Assembly (NCBI GenBank): GCA_009763385.1
Contig: CM019829.1
Span: forward strand, 38,729,705 to 38,793,704
From: Coix lacryma-jobi var. lacryma-jobi
Taxonomy: Eukaryota; Streptophyta; Magnoliopsida; Poales; Poaceae
DNA length: 64,000 nt
Direction: 5' to 3'
Shown here: positions 1 to 9,880 of the stretch, in pieces
Numbering within the stretch: the first letter of the stretch is position 1
How the letters are laid out: each line of letters starts with the position of its first letter
The notes under the pieces: model-generated
The model's database searches: none
Told to the model about the DNA's origin: nothing
Seen by the model: the letters and a program-made list of their open reading frames with translations, nothing else
Program-made: the position numbers and the translations under genes

Positions 1-893
1 AATTGGTACTTTTTGAAATAAAAAATAGATTCGTTCAAAATTTCTATGAATGGAAAAAAATCCAAAACCAATACAATATATTGATAGATCATAATTTTAG
101 AAAATTTTAGGAATAAAATCATCTCATTCCGACTAAGTATGTGTGAGATAAACTAGTTACAATATTTTGCTAAGATTTAAAAGAAAAAATGTTGATTAGA
201 ACATGAACTCGCTGATAGTGGCCAAACTAGCTGCTGGGCCCATCTGTCATTGAAAAACCCCTCACTCACATCCTCACTCGTGGCCAACACTTAGCATTTC
301 TAGCCAGCACTTAGCACTCTCGCAGGGCCCCGTGGCCAGCTCCTCACTCGCCGGCCACACGAGCTACTCCCTCACCGGAGAGCCCTACATCCTCACCGAC
401 CGGCCACCACAGCCATCGCTCCCTCACCGGAGAGCCCTACATCCTCGATCCCTCGACCTCAACTGCTCCATCGACAGCCACCCTCATCCCACCTACTCCT
501 TTGTGTCGAGGCCACACCCGCCGGCCGGCCACCGCACAGCTGTTGCCTCGCCCGCGAGCCCAGGTGGTTGCTCGTCCCACCGAGCTCCCTCGCCCCACCG
601 CCACCAGCAGGCTCACGTGGCCATCCTAACAGATCTAGCAGAGGTGGCCAGGGCTCGATGTTGGCGGCCGGCAGGCCACCCCATCACCAACAAGCTCGCG
701 TGGCCACCCCATCGAGCAGGTGTCCATCAGTATGCTCCATCGATGTCCATCAGTGACTTCCTAAAAAGGTTTTTTTCTGGACCAATATCTCTACCTGCTA
801 GCTACTCTACTCTGAATGGAACTATAGCTCACAGTATCGCCCTCTCAATCTGTGTTTCAGAAGCTGGATAGAAGTTTATTGCAGAAGGCTAAC
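1..893 (+). other. 5' noncoding part of the CACTA element
   Basis: The first 200 bases are AT-rich with no coding signal. From about 240 to 760 the sequence is rich in C, Ser and Pro codons and contains a 28-bp direct repeat (367-394 and 419-446). A splice-acceptor-like TGTGTTTCAG lies at 851-860, 33 bases before the transposase ATG, so a 5' UTR intron may end there. An open frame over 332-871 exists but has no recognisable domain and is probably chance in C-rich DNA. Confidence 0.5.
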
Positions 894-2739
894 ATGGATA
901 GGAGCTGGATTTATAGTAGTGAACCATTTTCGCCGGAGTTTATGGATGGTGTTGAGAGATTCATGGAACATGTCAGAGATAGATATAATGCAGATGAGAA
1001 GATCAAGTGCCCATGCCGAAAATGCTTGAATCAGAAAGAGAAAAGTCAAGATGATGTACACGAGGATATCGAAATCAATGGAATGTCTAAGTGCTATACT
1101 AGGTGGGTTTACCATGGAGAGGAATATAATGTTCGTGGGCAAGATGCAGAAGATGGAGAGGAATATAATGTCGTTCCTGGACAAGATGAACAAGATGCAG
1201 AGGAATATAATAATGTTGCTGGACAAGATGGAGAACTTTATGATGTACCAGAGGATATGTACCAGGTACCACTTCATGAGGAAGGACAAGCTGAAGATGA
1301 TGTCTTAGATGACGGTGCAAGAGGAGTTCAGGGGTTGATTCAAGATTTGTGTGACGCAGCAAGCCATGGCTTTGGTGGTGACTTATACAAACAAATCATG
1401 GAAGAGGCAAAGCGTGAACTTTATCCAGGTTGCACTGAGGAGTCTAGGCTATCTTTTATTATCAAGATGCTGCATATCAAAGTGTACAATCGGATAACAA
1501 CATCTGGATTCGATGCTATGCTTGAGTTGCTTTCTGGATCTTTGAAGAATGTGCCCGGTCTTCCTAAGTCCTATAAAGAAATGAAAGCTCTACTTCGGAA
1601 GCTTGGCTTTGGTTATGTTTGCATTGATGTGTGCAAGTATGATTGTGCCTTATTTTGGAAGGACCATGAAGGCGATGATCATTGCCCTGTTTGTGGCTAC
1701 ACAAGATGGAAAGTGAACAAGGAGGGCAGAAAGAAAGTTCCTCACAAGGTCCTGCGTTACTTTCCAATAATTCCACGCTTTCAAAGGATTTTCATGTCAA
1801 AGCAGCGGGCACAATTTGCAAGATGGCACAAGGAAAAGAGGGTTCCCGTGGAGAATGAAATGAGACATCCTGCTGATGGGGAAGCTTGGAAAGATTTTGA
1901 TGAGACTTTCAAGTCTTTTGCAAGTGACCCCCGTAGTTTGAGGTTAGGCATTGCTACCGATGGATTTAACCCATTTGGTCAGATGAGCAATTCATATAGC
2001 ATATGGCCAGTGATAGTGGTGCCATACAATTTTCCACCATGGATGTGTATGGACCAATCCAATTATATGCTTGCTTTACTAATTCCAGGCAAAAAATCAC
2101 CAGACAAAGATTTTCATGTGTTCATGCAACCTTTGATAGCAGACTTGATAGAGCTTTGGAAGGGTGTCAAAACTTATGATGCAGTTGAAGGAAAAGATTT
2201 CAGCCTACGTGCAGCGATTCTGTGGGGAATCCATGACTACCCTGCATTAGGCACCATGTCAGGCAGAACCACAAAAGGTTACTTTGCATGTGTGCACTGT
2301 GATGAGAATCCATGCTCCTGCAGTCTTAGAAACAAAATTGGTTTCATAGACCATAGACGTTTCCTCCCTAACAACCATAAATGGAGGACAAACAAATCTT
2401 TCAATGGCAAGAATGAAAAAAGAGAGAAGCCAAGGAAATTTACTGCAGATGAGGTTATGGCAAGGTTGAATGAAGTTTGCTATGTTCCAGGCAAGAATCC
2501 AGATATGCCAAAAACAAGAAAACGACGTCGCAATGAAGATGAACCGGTATTGCATCTGAAGGTTAGCTTGTATGATTTGGAATATTGGCCAAAACTGAAA
2601 CTACATCACAACCTTGATGTTATGCACATAGAGAAAAACATATGTGAAAACATTCTGTCAACTCTATTGAATATTCCAAACAAGACAAAGGACACCATCA
2701 ATGCTAGACTAGATTTGGAGGACAGAGGTATGAGAAAAG
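894..2739 (+). pseudogene. CACTA transposase (TNPD-like), N-terminal 615 codons, cut by the S1 insertion
   Basis: The ATG at 894 starts a protein beginning MDRSWIYSSEPFSPEF, typical of the transposase-associated domain (residues about 3-76, with the cysteine cluster CPCRKC). An acidic stretch with tandem EEYNV-GQD repeats follows (about 80-140). The Transposase_21-type core then covers roughly residues 340-515, with the motif DGFNPFGQMSNSYSIWP and a conserved Cys/His stretch (CVHCDENPC). The protein should bind CACTA termini and catalyse excision and integration in the nucleus. The frame is open up to the AAAAG target duplication of S1. It continues in phase after that element (MRK then ELHLLDDNG at 34279), which confirms both the insertion point and that the gene was one unit before insertion. 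An upstream in-frame GTG at 852 is not a likely start. Confidence 0.88.
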
Positions 2740-3128
2740 TGCGAATACATGGGTGTATGCCGAGTCTCTGAGTGATGAGTGATTGTCAATTGAGATAATG
2801 TGCATGCTCTTTGGCTTGTGTTGTGCAGATGTCGAGCATGGATACAGTGATCAAAGGCAAGGTGAAGGTCAAGTAGAGACGTGCCGTGCCGATGGACCGA
2901 GAGTGGCGAAGGGCGGACGTGAGGCTTGGACTGAGGGACCGGTGGCCCGAGGATCAGCTGTGGTGGCTGACAGCCTGGGACAGCGACGAGCGAAGACTTG
3001 CGGGCATGGTGTTGCCTGGGTCGAGGACCTGGGGACACGTGTCGGTGGACGGGTTGCACGGGCGGTGCATCCCCTCTACGGCTCGGTTTGGTGGTTGAGC
3101 CACAGAAAAACCACCGAGTGGACGGTTT

Positions 3129-3352
3129 CCAGGTTTGGACCTCAAAACCTGGGCACTGATGGTTTCCGAGTTTGGGCCACAAAACTCGGGCTGAGGACGG
3201 TTTCCAGGTTTGGGCCTCAAAACCTGGGCGCTACGAGTTTCTGAGTTTGGGCCACAAAACTCAGGCGATGGACGGCTGGTTTCCCGGTTTGGGCCTCAAA
3301 ACCAGGGGTTGGCTGTAAAGGCTGGTTTCCCGGTTTGGGCCACAAAACCGGG
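3129..3352. repeat. Array of six 24-bp hairpins with covarying arms in the S1 LTR
   Basis: Units lie at 3129-3152, 3166-3189, 3204-3227, 3241-3264, 3283-3306 and 3329-3352. Each is an 8-base arm, an 8-base loop (GGGCCTCA or GGGCCACA; unit 1 GGACCTCA) and the complementary arm. Arms change together: CCAGGTTT/AAACCTGG, CCGAGTTT/AAACTCGG, CTGAGTTT/AAACTCAG and CCCGGTTT/AAACCGGG. Only unit 5 has a mismatch. The paired changes suggest the palindrome itself is kept, either as a protein-binding site in DNA or as an RNA stem. The 3' LTR carries a decayed version (about 32575-32815). The position, roughly 390-610 bases into the LTR, suggests U3. Confidence 0.85.
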
Positions 3353-4145
3353 GGCGAAGTCCGGGAAAAGGACAAGCGGAGCGGTGGCGGCACGTGGCGG
3401 CAATCAGTGAGGTTGCGTCAAGGCAATGCTACCAGTTGTGCGAGCATGGTCGTCGGATCACCAGCATCTTCGAGTTGGTCCAGAATAACCCTAGGGTTTA
3501 GCTGGTTCGCTTTGTAATTAGTGAGGGGTAGAGTAGGAATTAGAATTAGGATAAGTAGAGGGAGACACCCTCCTCCCATTCTATCTCAGCCATTTGCTCT
3601 TTGCCTTCTAGGTTTTCCTGCTCTCCCAATCCCCTGCTGTAGCAACTGAGATCCGCAGAGAACCATACCTCTTTGTACTGGAGATTTTGAGGAAGTGAGA
3701 CCGTAATCTCACTGTTGTAGCGTGTGGTAGCCACACGGTTGCAGATTGATGACTTGATTCGCGTTTTGTTCGTGTTCTTCGTGTTCTTCGTTTCACCGCG
3801 ATTTTCCCGTCACTCGATCTCCCTCTCTACTGCGTCTTTGCGAAATCCGTTTGAATCAACTTGTTCTTTACAGTGAGGAGATCATTTCCAACGAAGGAAT
3901 TCATCTAACTCCTCACGAACAAGTAGATCAGGTTGATTTTGTTTTCGTGGCGTTTTTTCATTCATACACCTTCCCTTTCGATTTCCCGGTGATTGAGTTG
4001 ATTTGAGCGGATGATTTATTGGGGATAGTCTTCCAACTACCTCGTGATCATCTTCTCCAAGTTTGGGAACAATGGATTTTGGTTTGATTCGAATTTGAGA
4101 GGATTTGAGTTGAGGGCAACCGAAATCGCCCTCTCTGGTCGGTCG

Positions 4146-4405
4146 CGGACAGTCCGCCACCTGACCGGCGGACAGTCCGGCCATCGGGATCGAGCCAGGT
4201 CAGTGGCTGCGGGTCTCGGTCGCGTTACTGTTCCTTGACCGGCGGATAGTCCGCCGTAGGGACTCGCGGACAGTTCGAGAGTCGAACAGGGAACCTTTAG
4301 CAGCAGTGTTGTTTGGCGATTTTCGCCGGCGGACAGTCCGGGATCGGCTGGCGGACAGTCCGCAGTAGCCGCGGACTGTCCGGGACCTGCACTCCGGACA
4401 GTCCG
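4146..4405. repeat. CGGACAGTCCG palindrome cluster in the S1 5' LTR
   Basis: The 11-bp palindrome CGGACAGTCCG (central A/T reads CGGACTGTCCG on the other strand) occurs at 4146-4156, 4169-4179, 4330-4340, 4352-4362, 4372-4382 and 4395-4405, with a one-mismatch copy at 4267-4277. The same core is known from LTRs of grass Sireviruses, where it is regarded as a possible cis-regulatory signal. Similar clusters are in the S1 3' LTR (about 33596-33853) and the S2 LTR (40049-40295). Confidence 0.85.
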
Positions 4406-4820
4406 AGACTTGGCTGAAGCCTCCGGTTTTGTGCGTTTGTTCTCCCAGCTTCTTCGCTTGTTTTCCGAACTTCTCGGTTGGTCCGGTAGTTCACCTAGAA
4501 ACCTCTCTAGGTATCTTTGCTACTTGTTAGCATCGGTATTTGGGGATTTCCCTACGTAGCCTTCAATCTACGTTTGGGATTTGGTTTCTAGGCATCGAAC
4601 TTGTGCCGGTGGTTTTGGCTTTTGGATTGCTGTCGCTTTGTGGTGCCTCGCTGTGATCCTAGGGATCATCCACCCTCTTCCAAGGGTCGTGGGCATCACG
4701 GTTTCGATCGACGCTTTTGGGGGTTGATTTGTGGGACAAAGGCCAAAGTTTCGAGAGAAATTTTTGAGCTCTCATTCACCCCCCTCTGGTCGCCTTGCTA
4801 TTGCATTCTCGGTCCTTCAA

Positions 4821-4838
4821 TTGGTATTAAAGCGGGTT
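4821..4838 (+). other. Primer-binding site of S1
   Basis: TTGGTATTAAAGCGGGTT follows the 5' LTR after one base and resembles the TGGTATCAGAGC site complementary to initiator tRNA-Met used by most plant copia elements. Two changes from that consensus are visible. Confidence 0.8.
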
Positions 4839-4882
4839 AAGGATCTTCCACCTTAGCCGGTTCCAGATCCACCGAAGGCGAC

Positions 4883-7504
4883 ATGGATCGCGGAGTGGGT
4901 AAACCACCATTTTTCGATGGGACGAACTATGCGTATTGGAAGATACGCATGTCGGCCTATCTGCAGAGTTTGGGTGCTTCCATCTGGGATATTTGCAACT
5001 CTGCCGATTACGTGGTCTTGGCTGCTCGTGTCACTCAGCATCAGATCGATGAGCACGATGCCAATAGTCGAGCCCGTAATGCTCTTTTCTCATGCCTGAG
5101 CATGAGTGAGTTTGATCGCGTTTCTCACCTCGCTACGGCTCGGGAGATTTGGGCTACCCTCATGCGTTTTCATGAGGGAACCACTCAAGTCAAAACCCAT
5201 CTCTACGAGTCGTTCAAGCGAGAGTATGAGAACTTTCGACATATGCCTGGCGAGAGCATAGAAAGTTTATTTGCTCGCTTTCAGGTGATTGTCAACAGGA
5301 TGAGGGCTAACAAGGAGCTGTTGCCTTTCGACGATCATGAGAGAGCTCTCAAGGTACTCCATACTCTTGATCGGTCGGTGTGGGATTCCAAGGTTCAGGC
5401 GATCATCGAATCGCCTAACTATGAGACCCTCACGTGCGACAAGCTCTTTAGTAAGCTCAAGTCCAGTGAGATCAATGCCTTGGCGAGAGCTTCTTATGAG
5501 AATCCTTCTGGCCCGTCGATGGCTTTGCTTTCTGGCTCTTCTGCTAACACCTCTGGAGGCTTTGCACTTTCCTCTCTTCTTTCTGTCACAGAGGAGCAGC
5601 TGGAGTTCATGGGGGATGACGAGTTGACATTGCTCGCCAATCGGTTCTCGCGGTTCCACAACAACCGCATGAACCGTCGCCGTGGAGGAGGACGCTCGGG
5701 CTGTTTCGGGTGCGGCGACCCCAACCACTTCATCGCCAATTGCCCGAAGAAGAACAAGCAGACCTTCGGCAAGGCGGATCATGGGCACAAGTATGACTCT
5801 GGCAAGTGCAAGGAGAAGTACGTCCCCACGAAGCACAAGCGGAAGGGCGACTTCAACAAGGAGTACATCAAGATGAAGCACTTGGAGAAGGCCCAGGCTG
5901 AGCAGCGTGCATTCTTCGCCACGCTCAGCGATGTCGATGACTCGGATGACGACTCCGCTTCCTCAAGCGACGACGAGTCCGAGAAGAAGAAGAGGATCAA
6001 GGACAAGCTCAACGACCTCTGCTTCTTCGCCGACGATGAGGGCTTCTGCACCATGGTTCTCGGCAAGGAGGTCGATGGCGAGCTGGAGGAGATCCCTCGG
6101 AACGACGATGACGACGACACCTCCCAGGTATCTCTGACCCCCGATGAGCTTTCTGCTGAGGTCGAGAAGCTTACTGCCGCCCTTCTTAGCCAAGATAAAT
6201 TGCTTAGACGCGCTGCTAGAGAGCGGAAGGAGTTCAGGCAGAAGTGGGAGGATACGGTGAAGGAGCTTGAATTTGCCAAGTCCACCGTAGTTGTTTCTGA
6301 GGAGGTTGAGTGTGAGATGTGCACCACGCACATGACTGACCTTCTCACTTTGAGAGGTAAGTATGTTGCGTTGGTAGGAGAGGTGGATGAGCTGAAGGCT
6401 AGATCCTTGCTGTTGGGTGCGTGCAAGTCCTGTGCGGGCTTGCAATCCGAGTTGGAAGAGAAGAATGCCAAGATTGTGTCTCTTGAGAAGGCCAGCTCGA
6501 ATAGCACGTGTGTGACTAGGTGCATTCTTTGTGAGGGTTTGGAGATGGAGATTGCGAATGTGAAGCATGACAAGATGCAAACCGAGGAGGAAAACACATA
6601 CCTTCGGACCATCTTGTCATGGGTGTCGAGTGGTGAGCCGCAGCTTAGGATGATGATCTCCCAGTTCAAGCGTGCTGCTGGAGGTCCCGGTGTAGGCTTT
6701 ACTCAGGGTGTTGATGTTTCATCTTTCGGGAAGATTGGAGAGTCGAGTGGTCTGAACCCGTGTGAGAAGCCCAACTCCACCACTACTCCCAAGCTTACCA
6801 AGATTCCACCTAGAGAGCCTCTAAAGCCTAACACCAAGGATGGTGTATTTGTGGAACCTCCGAGAGCACCACTCAAGAAACAATCATGGGCTCCAAAACC
6901 AAACCACCTCAAGAATAAGCTAGACACCATGCCACCCATCCAAGAGGAGCTTATGCCACAGAAGGGCAAAGTGATCCATACCCACTACCATGAGGACCAA
7001 CAACCCCCTATGAGAGCAGTGAGGTACCATTGTGAGCATTGTGGGAGAGATGGACACTTGAGTGAGTTTTGCTTTCGGCGCAAGAGAGAGGCGCGCCGTG
7101 CAAAGGAGATGAACAACACGGACATGTACCATCCTTTCCATGATGTACATGTGCCGAATGTTCAGAGGCGTGCTGCTAGGCCTAGAGGTCCAAAACCTCA
7201 AGTTTCTAGGCCTAGGCCGCGAGGAGGTCGTGCCCGGCGGGAGTCTCCAGTTGTAAGCTATGGACCCCGTGGCGGTGGCTTTGTAGTTGAGCGTTTTCCA
7301 CCACCGCCTTTTGAGTATCGCGATGGACGCTCCTCCCTTAGCAGACCACGTTTTCCTCTACGTGGTGATCGCTCTTCCCGTAGGCGTGCTAGGAATGGTT
7401 TTTCTGCTAACCGTTCTTTTGAGCAGCCGGCCCAACACTGGTATTCTCCCTACTTCACTAACCCCAGTGTTGGACCGTATGCTCACCCTATGTCTTTTTA
7501 TTGA
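4883..7504 (+). CDS. gag: Gag polyprotein of S1 (Sirevirus type, 873 aa)
   Basis: An uninterrupted frame from the ATG 64 bases after the LTR. The N-terminus (MDRGVGKPPFFDGTNYAYWK) and following 200 residues fit the copia gag (DUF4219/UBN2 type) that builds the virus-like particle. A zinc knuckle CX2CX4HX4C lies at C274, C277, H282 and C287. An acidic Ser/Asp stretch and a predicted coiled coil (about 420-600) follow. A second CX2CX4HX4C is at C717, C720, H725 and C730, before an Arg/Pro-rich C-terminus. This extended C-terminal half with a second zinc finger is typical of Sireviruses and much longer than other copia gags. It ends with TGA at 7502; pol follows in another frame without an ATG, so pol would need frameshifting or another mechanism. 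This is the best-preserved gene of S1. Confidence 0.9.
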   Translation: MDRGVGKPPFFDGTNYAYWKIRMSAYLQSLGASIWDICNSADYVVLAARVTQHQIDEHDANSRARNALFSCLSMSEFDRVSHLATAREIWATLMRFHEGTTQVKTHLYESFKREYENFRHMPGESIESLFARFQVIVNRMRANKELLPFDDHERALKVLHTLDRSVWDSKVQAIIESPNYETLTCDKLFSKLKSSEINALARASYENPSGPSMALLSGSSANTSGGFALSSLLSVTEEQLEFMGDDELTLLANRFSRFHNNRMNRRRGGGRSGCFGCGDPNHFIANCPKKNKQTFGKADHGHKYDSGKCKEKYVPTKHKRKGDFNKEYIKMKHLEKAQAEQRAFFATLSDVDDSDDDSASSSDDESEKKKRIKDKLNDLCFFADDEGFCTMVLGKEVDGELEEIPRNDDDDDTSQVSLTPDELSAEVEKLTAALLSQDKLLRRAARERKEFRQKWEDTVKELEFAKSTVVVSEEVECEMCTTHMTDLLTLRGKYVALVGEVDELKARSLLLGACKSCAGLQSELEEKNAKIVSLEKASSNSTCVTRCILCEGLEMEIANVKHDKMQTEEENTYLRTILSWVSSGEPQLRMMISQFKRAAGGPGVGFTQGVDVSSFGKIGESSGLNPCEKPNSTTTPKLTKIPPREPLKPNTKDGVFVEPPRAPLKKQSWAPKPNHLKNKLDTMPPIQEELMPQKGKVIHTHYHEDQQPPMRAVRYHCEHCGRDGHLSEFCFRRKREARRAKEMNNTDMYHPFHDVHVPNVQRRAARPRGPKPQVSRPRPRGGRARRESPVVSYGPRGGGFVVERFPPPPFEYRDGRSSLSRPRFPLRGDRSSRRRARNGFSANRSFEQPAQHWYSPYFTNPSVGPYAHPMSFY

Positions 7505-7509
7505 TGTAG

Positions 7510-9880
7510 GTAAAACTATTGGAGAACGTTTGGTTGGTGGATTCCGGTTGCTCGAGGCACATGACCGAAAACGCCAAGTGGTTCTCCAGTCTTAGTCCGG
7601 TCGCCGGAAAGGAGTTTATCACCTTCGGCGACAATAGCAAAGGTAAAGTGTTGTCTCATGGGTCGGTGCGAGTTAATGAGCACTTTGTGTTGCGCGATGT
7701 TGCTCTTGTTTCTAACTTGCATTTTAACCTTCTTTCTATTTCACAACTCTTTGATGACGACTATGAGATTCGTTTTAAGCCGAGTCTCAGTCGTATTTTG
7801 GATCCTCAGGGCAATCTTGTTTGTGTGATTTCGCCCTTTGGGAAAGTCTTTCATGCGGATTTCTCGGAGTCATTTGGAATTTATTGTTGTCTTTTGGCTG
7901 GACCTTCCTCCTCTGATCTTTGGAAGTGGCATAGGAGACTTGGTCACCTGAGCTTCGACTTGCTTGCAAGGCTTAGTTCACTTGGCCTAATCCGAGGATT
8001 GCCCAAGTTATCCATGGAGAAGGATCTTGTTTGCCATTCTTATAGACATGGGAAGATGGTAGCTGCTCCCCACCATCCGGTGACTCAGGTCATGACCAAG
8101 CGCCCTAGAGAGCTTTTGCACATGGACCTTGTTGGTCCGGCTCGGGTGAGCTCGGTTGGGGGGAAGTGGTATGTGCTTGTTGTTGTTGATGACTTTTCGA
8201 GATATTCGTGGGTTTTCTTTTTAGCTGAGAAAACTGAGACTTTCTCTTTTGCTCGCAATCTAATTTTGCGTCTTCAGAATGAGTTCCCTTTGAACTCGAT
8301 GCGAGCTATTAGGAGTCATAATGGTTCCGAATTCAAGAATTCGGATTTTGAGAAGTTTTGTGACTCTTTGGGTTTAGAGCATCAGTTTTCTTCTCCCTAC
8401 ACATCGCCTCAGAATGGTGTTGTAGAAAGGAAGAATCGGACCCTTGTAGAGATGGCCAGGACGATGCTCGATGAGCATAGGACTCCTAGGCGATATTGGG
8501 CCGAAGCTATGAGCACTGCATGCTACATTTCCAATCGCATTTTTCTCCGAGCTTTCTTGAAAAAGACTTCTTATGAGTTGCGTTTTGGAAGACAACCCAA
8601 GGTGAGTTATTTTAGAGTCTTCGGTTGCCATTGTTTTATACTCAAAAAGGGCAATTTGGACAAGTTTGAGTCTCGTTCTTCTGACGGTGTATTTTTGGTT
8701 TATGGCACTCATACTCATGCATATCGTGTATTTAACCTTGATACTAACCGAGTCATGAAGACATCGGATGTCACCTTTGACGAGACCATGGTTTGTCCTT
8801 CTTCTCATTTTGAGCGTGCAGGTGATCATGAGGTTGGCGAGCCTCTTTTTGATGATGAGGAAGAAGGTGTTGAAGGGGTGGATGACCCAACACCTCCTCC
8901 ACCTGCTGTGCCACAAAGAGCGGCTTCTACTACGACTCACGGCCCTGATCCCTCTTCTTCGACTTGGGGGCCGTGGGATCCGCCACCCCGAGCGGTACCT
9001 TTTGTACCCGGGGAGGCACCAGCTGCTGTTGAGGGGGAGATCACTTCTGCTCGGGAGGCGCCACGACATATCCAGCGCCAACACCTGCCTCAACAGATGA
9101 TCGGCAGCATCGGCGAACGTGTCACTCGGTCAAGGTCACAACAAATCTCTCACTTTGCTCATTCTGCATTTGTTGCTGATTTTGAACCCCGAGATGTTGG
9201 ACACGCTTTATCTGATCTAGATTGGGTCAATGCCATGCATGAGGAGCTTGAAAACTTCGAGAGAAATCGGGTTTGGGTTCTGGTGCCACCTCCTCCTGAG
9301 TGTCACCCTATTGGGACAAAATGGGTTTTCAAAAACAAACAAGGAGATGATGGCCATGTTGTGAGAAACAAGGCCAGACTAGTAGCCCAGGGGTATAGTT
9401 AGAAGGAGGGGATAGACTATGAGGAGACTTTTGCTCCTGTAGCTCGTTTGGAGGCAATTAGGATACTCTTGGCTTTTGCTGCATCCAAAGGGTTTAAAAT
9501 TTTTCAAATGGATGTCAAGAGTGCCTTTTTAAACGGCTACATAGAAGAGGAAGTGTATGTGAGACAACCCCCGGTTTCGAAAATCTCAAGTTTCCAAACC
9601 ATGTTTTTAAACTTCACAAAGCTTTGTATGGTTTGAAACAAGCCCCTAGAGCCTCGTATGATAGGTTGAAAACCTTTTTGCTTGCTAAGGGTTTTAAAAT
9701 GGGATGTGTGGATAAAACGCTTTTTCTCCTCAAGCAAGGCAATGACACTCTCTTAGTCCAGATTTACGTGGATGATATCATTTTGGGTGGTTCTTCTCAC
9801 GCTTTGGTTGCCAAGTTTGCAGACACTATGAGCAAGGAGTTTGAGATGAGCATGATGGACGAGTTGATGTTTTTCCTCGG
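7510..9880 (+). pseudogene. pol: S1 pol, first part: protease, integrase, start of reverse transcriptase (broken)
   Basis: The frame opens after a TAG at 7507 and has no ATG. Order: aspartic protease (WLVDSGCSRHMT near 7530), pre-integrase zinc finger (WHRRLGH near 7930), integrase core (first catalytic Asp at 8125, final Glu in VVERKNRTL), then RT. Lesions: the second Cys of the zinc finger is Tyr (CHSY near 8033). The second catalytic Asp of integrase is His (SHNGSEF, codon 8317-8319). TAG interrupts RT at 9400-9402. A frameshift lies near 9580. RT then continues in the new frame with the catalytic YVDD intact (near 9770) until the CRM-like solo LTR cuts it. The product could not integrate. 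Confidence 0.88.

Larger units (their letters stand above)
2740..4819 (+). repeat. 5' LTR of S1 (2080 bp)
   Basis: It starts TGCGAATACATGGG and ends TTCTCGGTCCTTCA. It pairs with the 3' LTR at 32186-34273 (2088 bp) along its whole length, with scattered substitutions and indels, so the element is not recent. It contains two unusual palindromic arrays, described separately: six covarying hairpins (3129-3352) and CGGACAGTCCG palindromes (4146-4405). No clear TATA box was recognised. Confidence 0.93.

Noticed and set aside
332..871. 179-codon Pro/Ser-rich frame before the CACTA transposase
   Set aside because: It starts on GTG, overlaps the likely 5' UTR and consists of short repeats; no domain.
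2783..3410. Frames reading repeated FGPQNLG/ATKLG words in the S1 LTR, a possible repeat protein
   Set aside because: The repeats are the DNA hairpin array read as codons; they switch frame and are not kept in the 3' LTR.
4821..4838. tRNA genes at primer-binding sites (4821, 21470, 40709)
   Set aside because: Only the short complement of a tRNA 3' end is present; these are priming sites, not tRNA genes.
5779..6669. 296-codon minus-strand frame
   Set aside because: Shadow of the acidic and Ser-rich part of S1 gag; the same shadow occurs opposite S2 gag (60678-61143).
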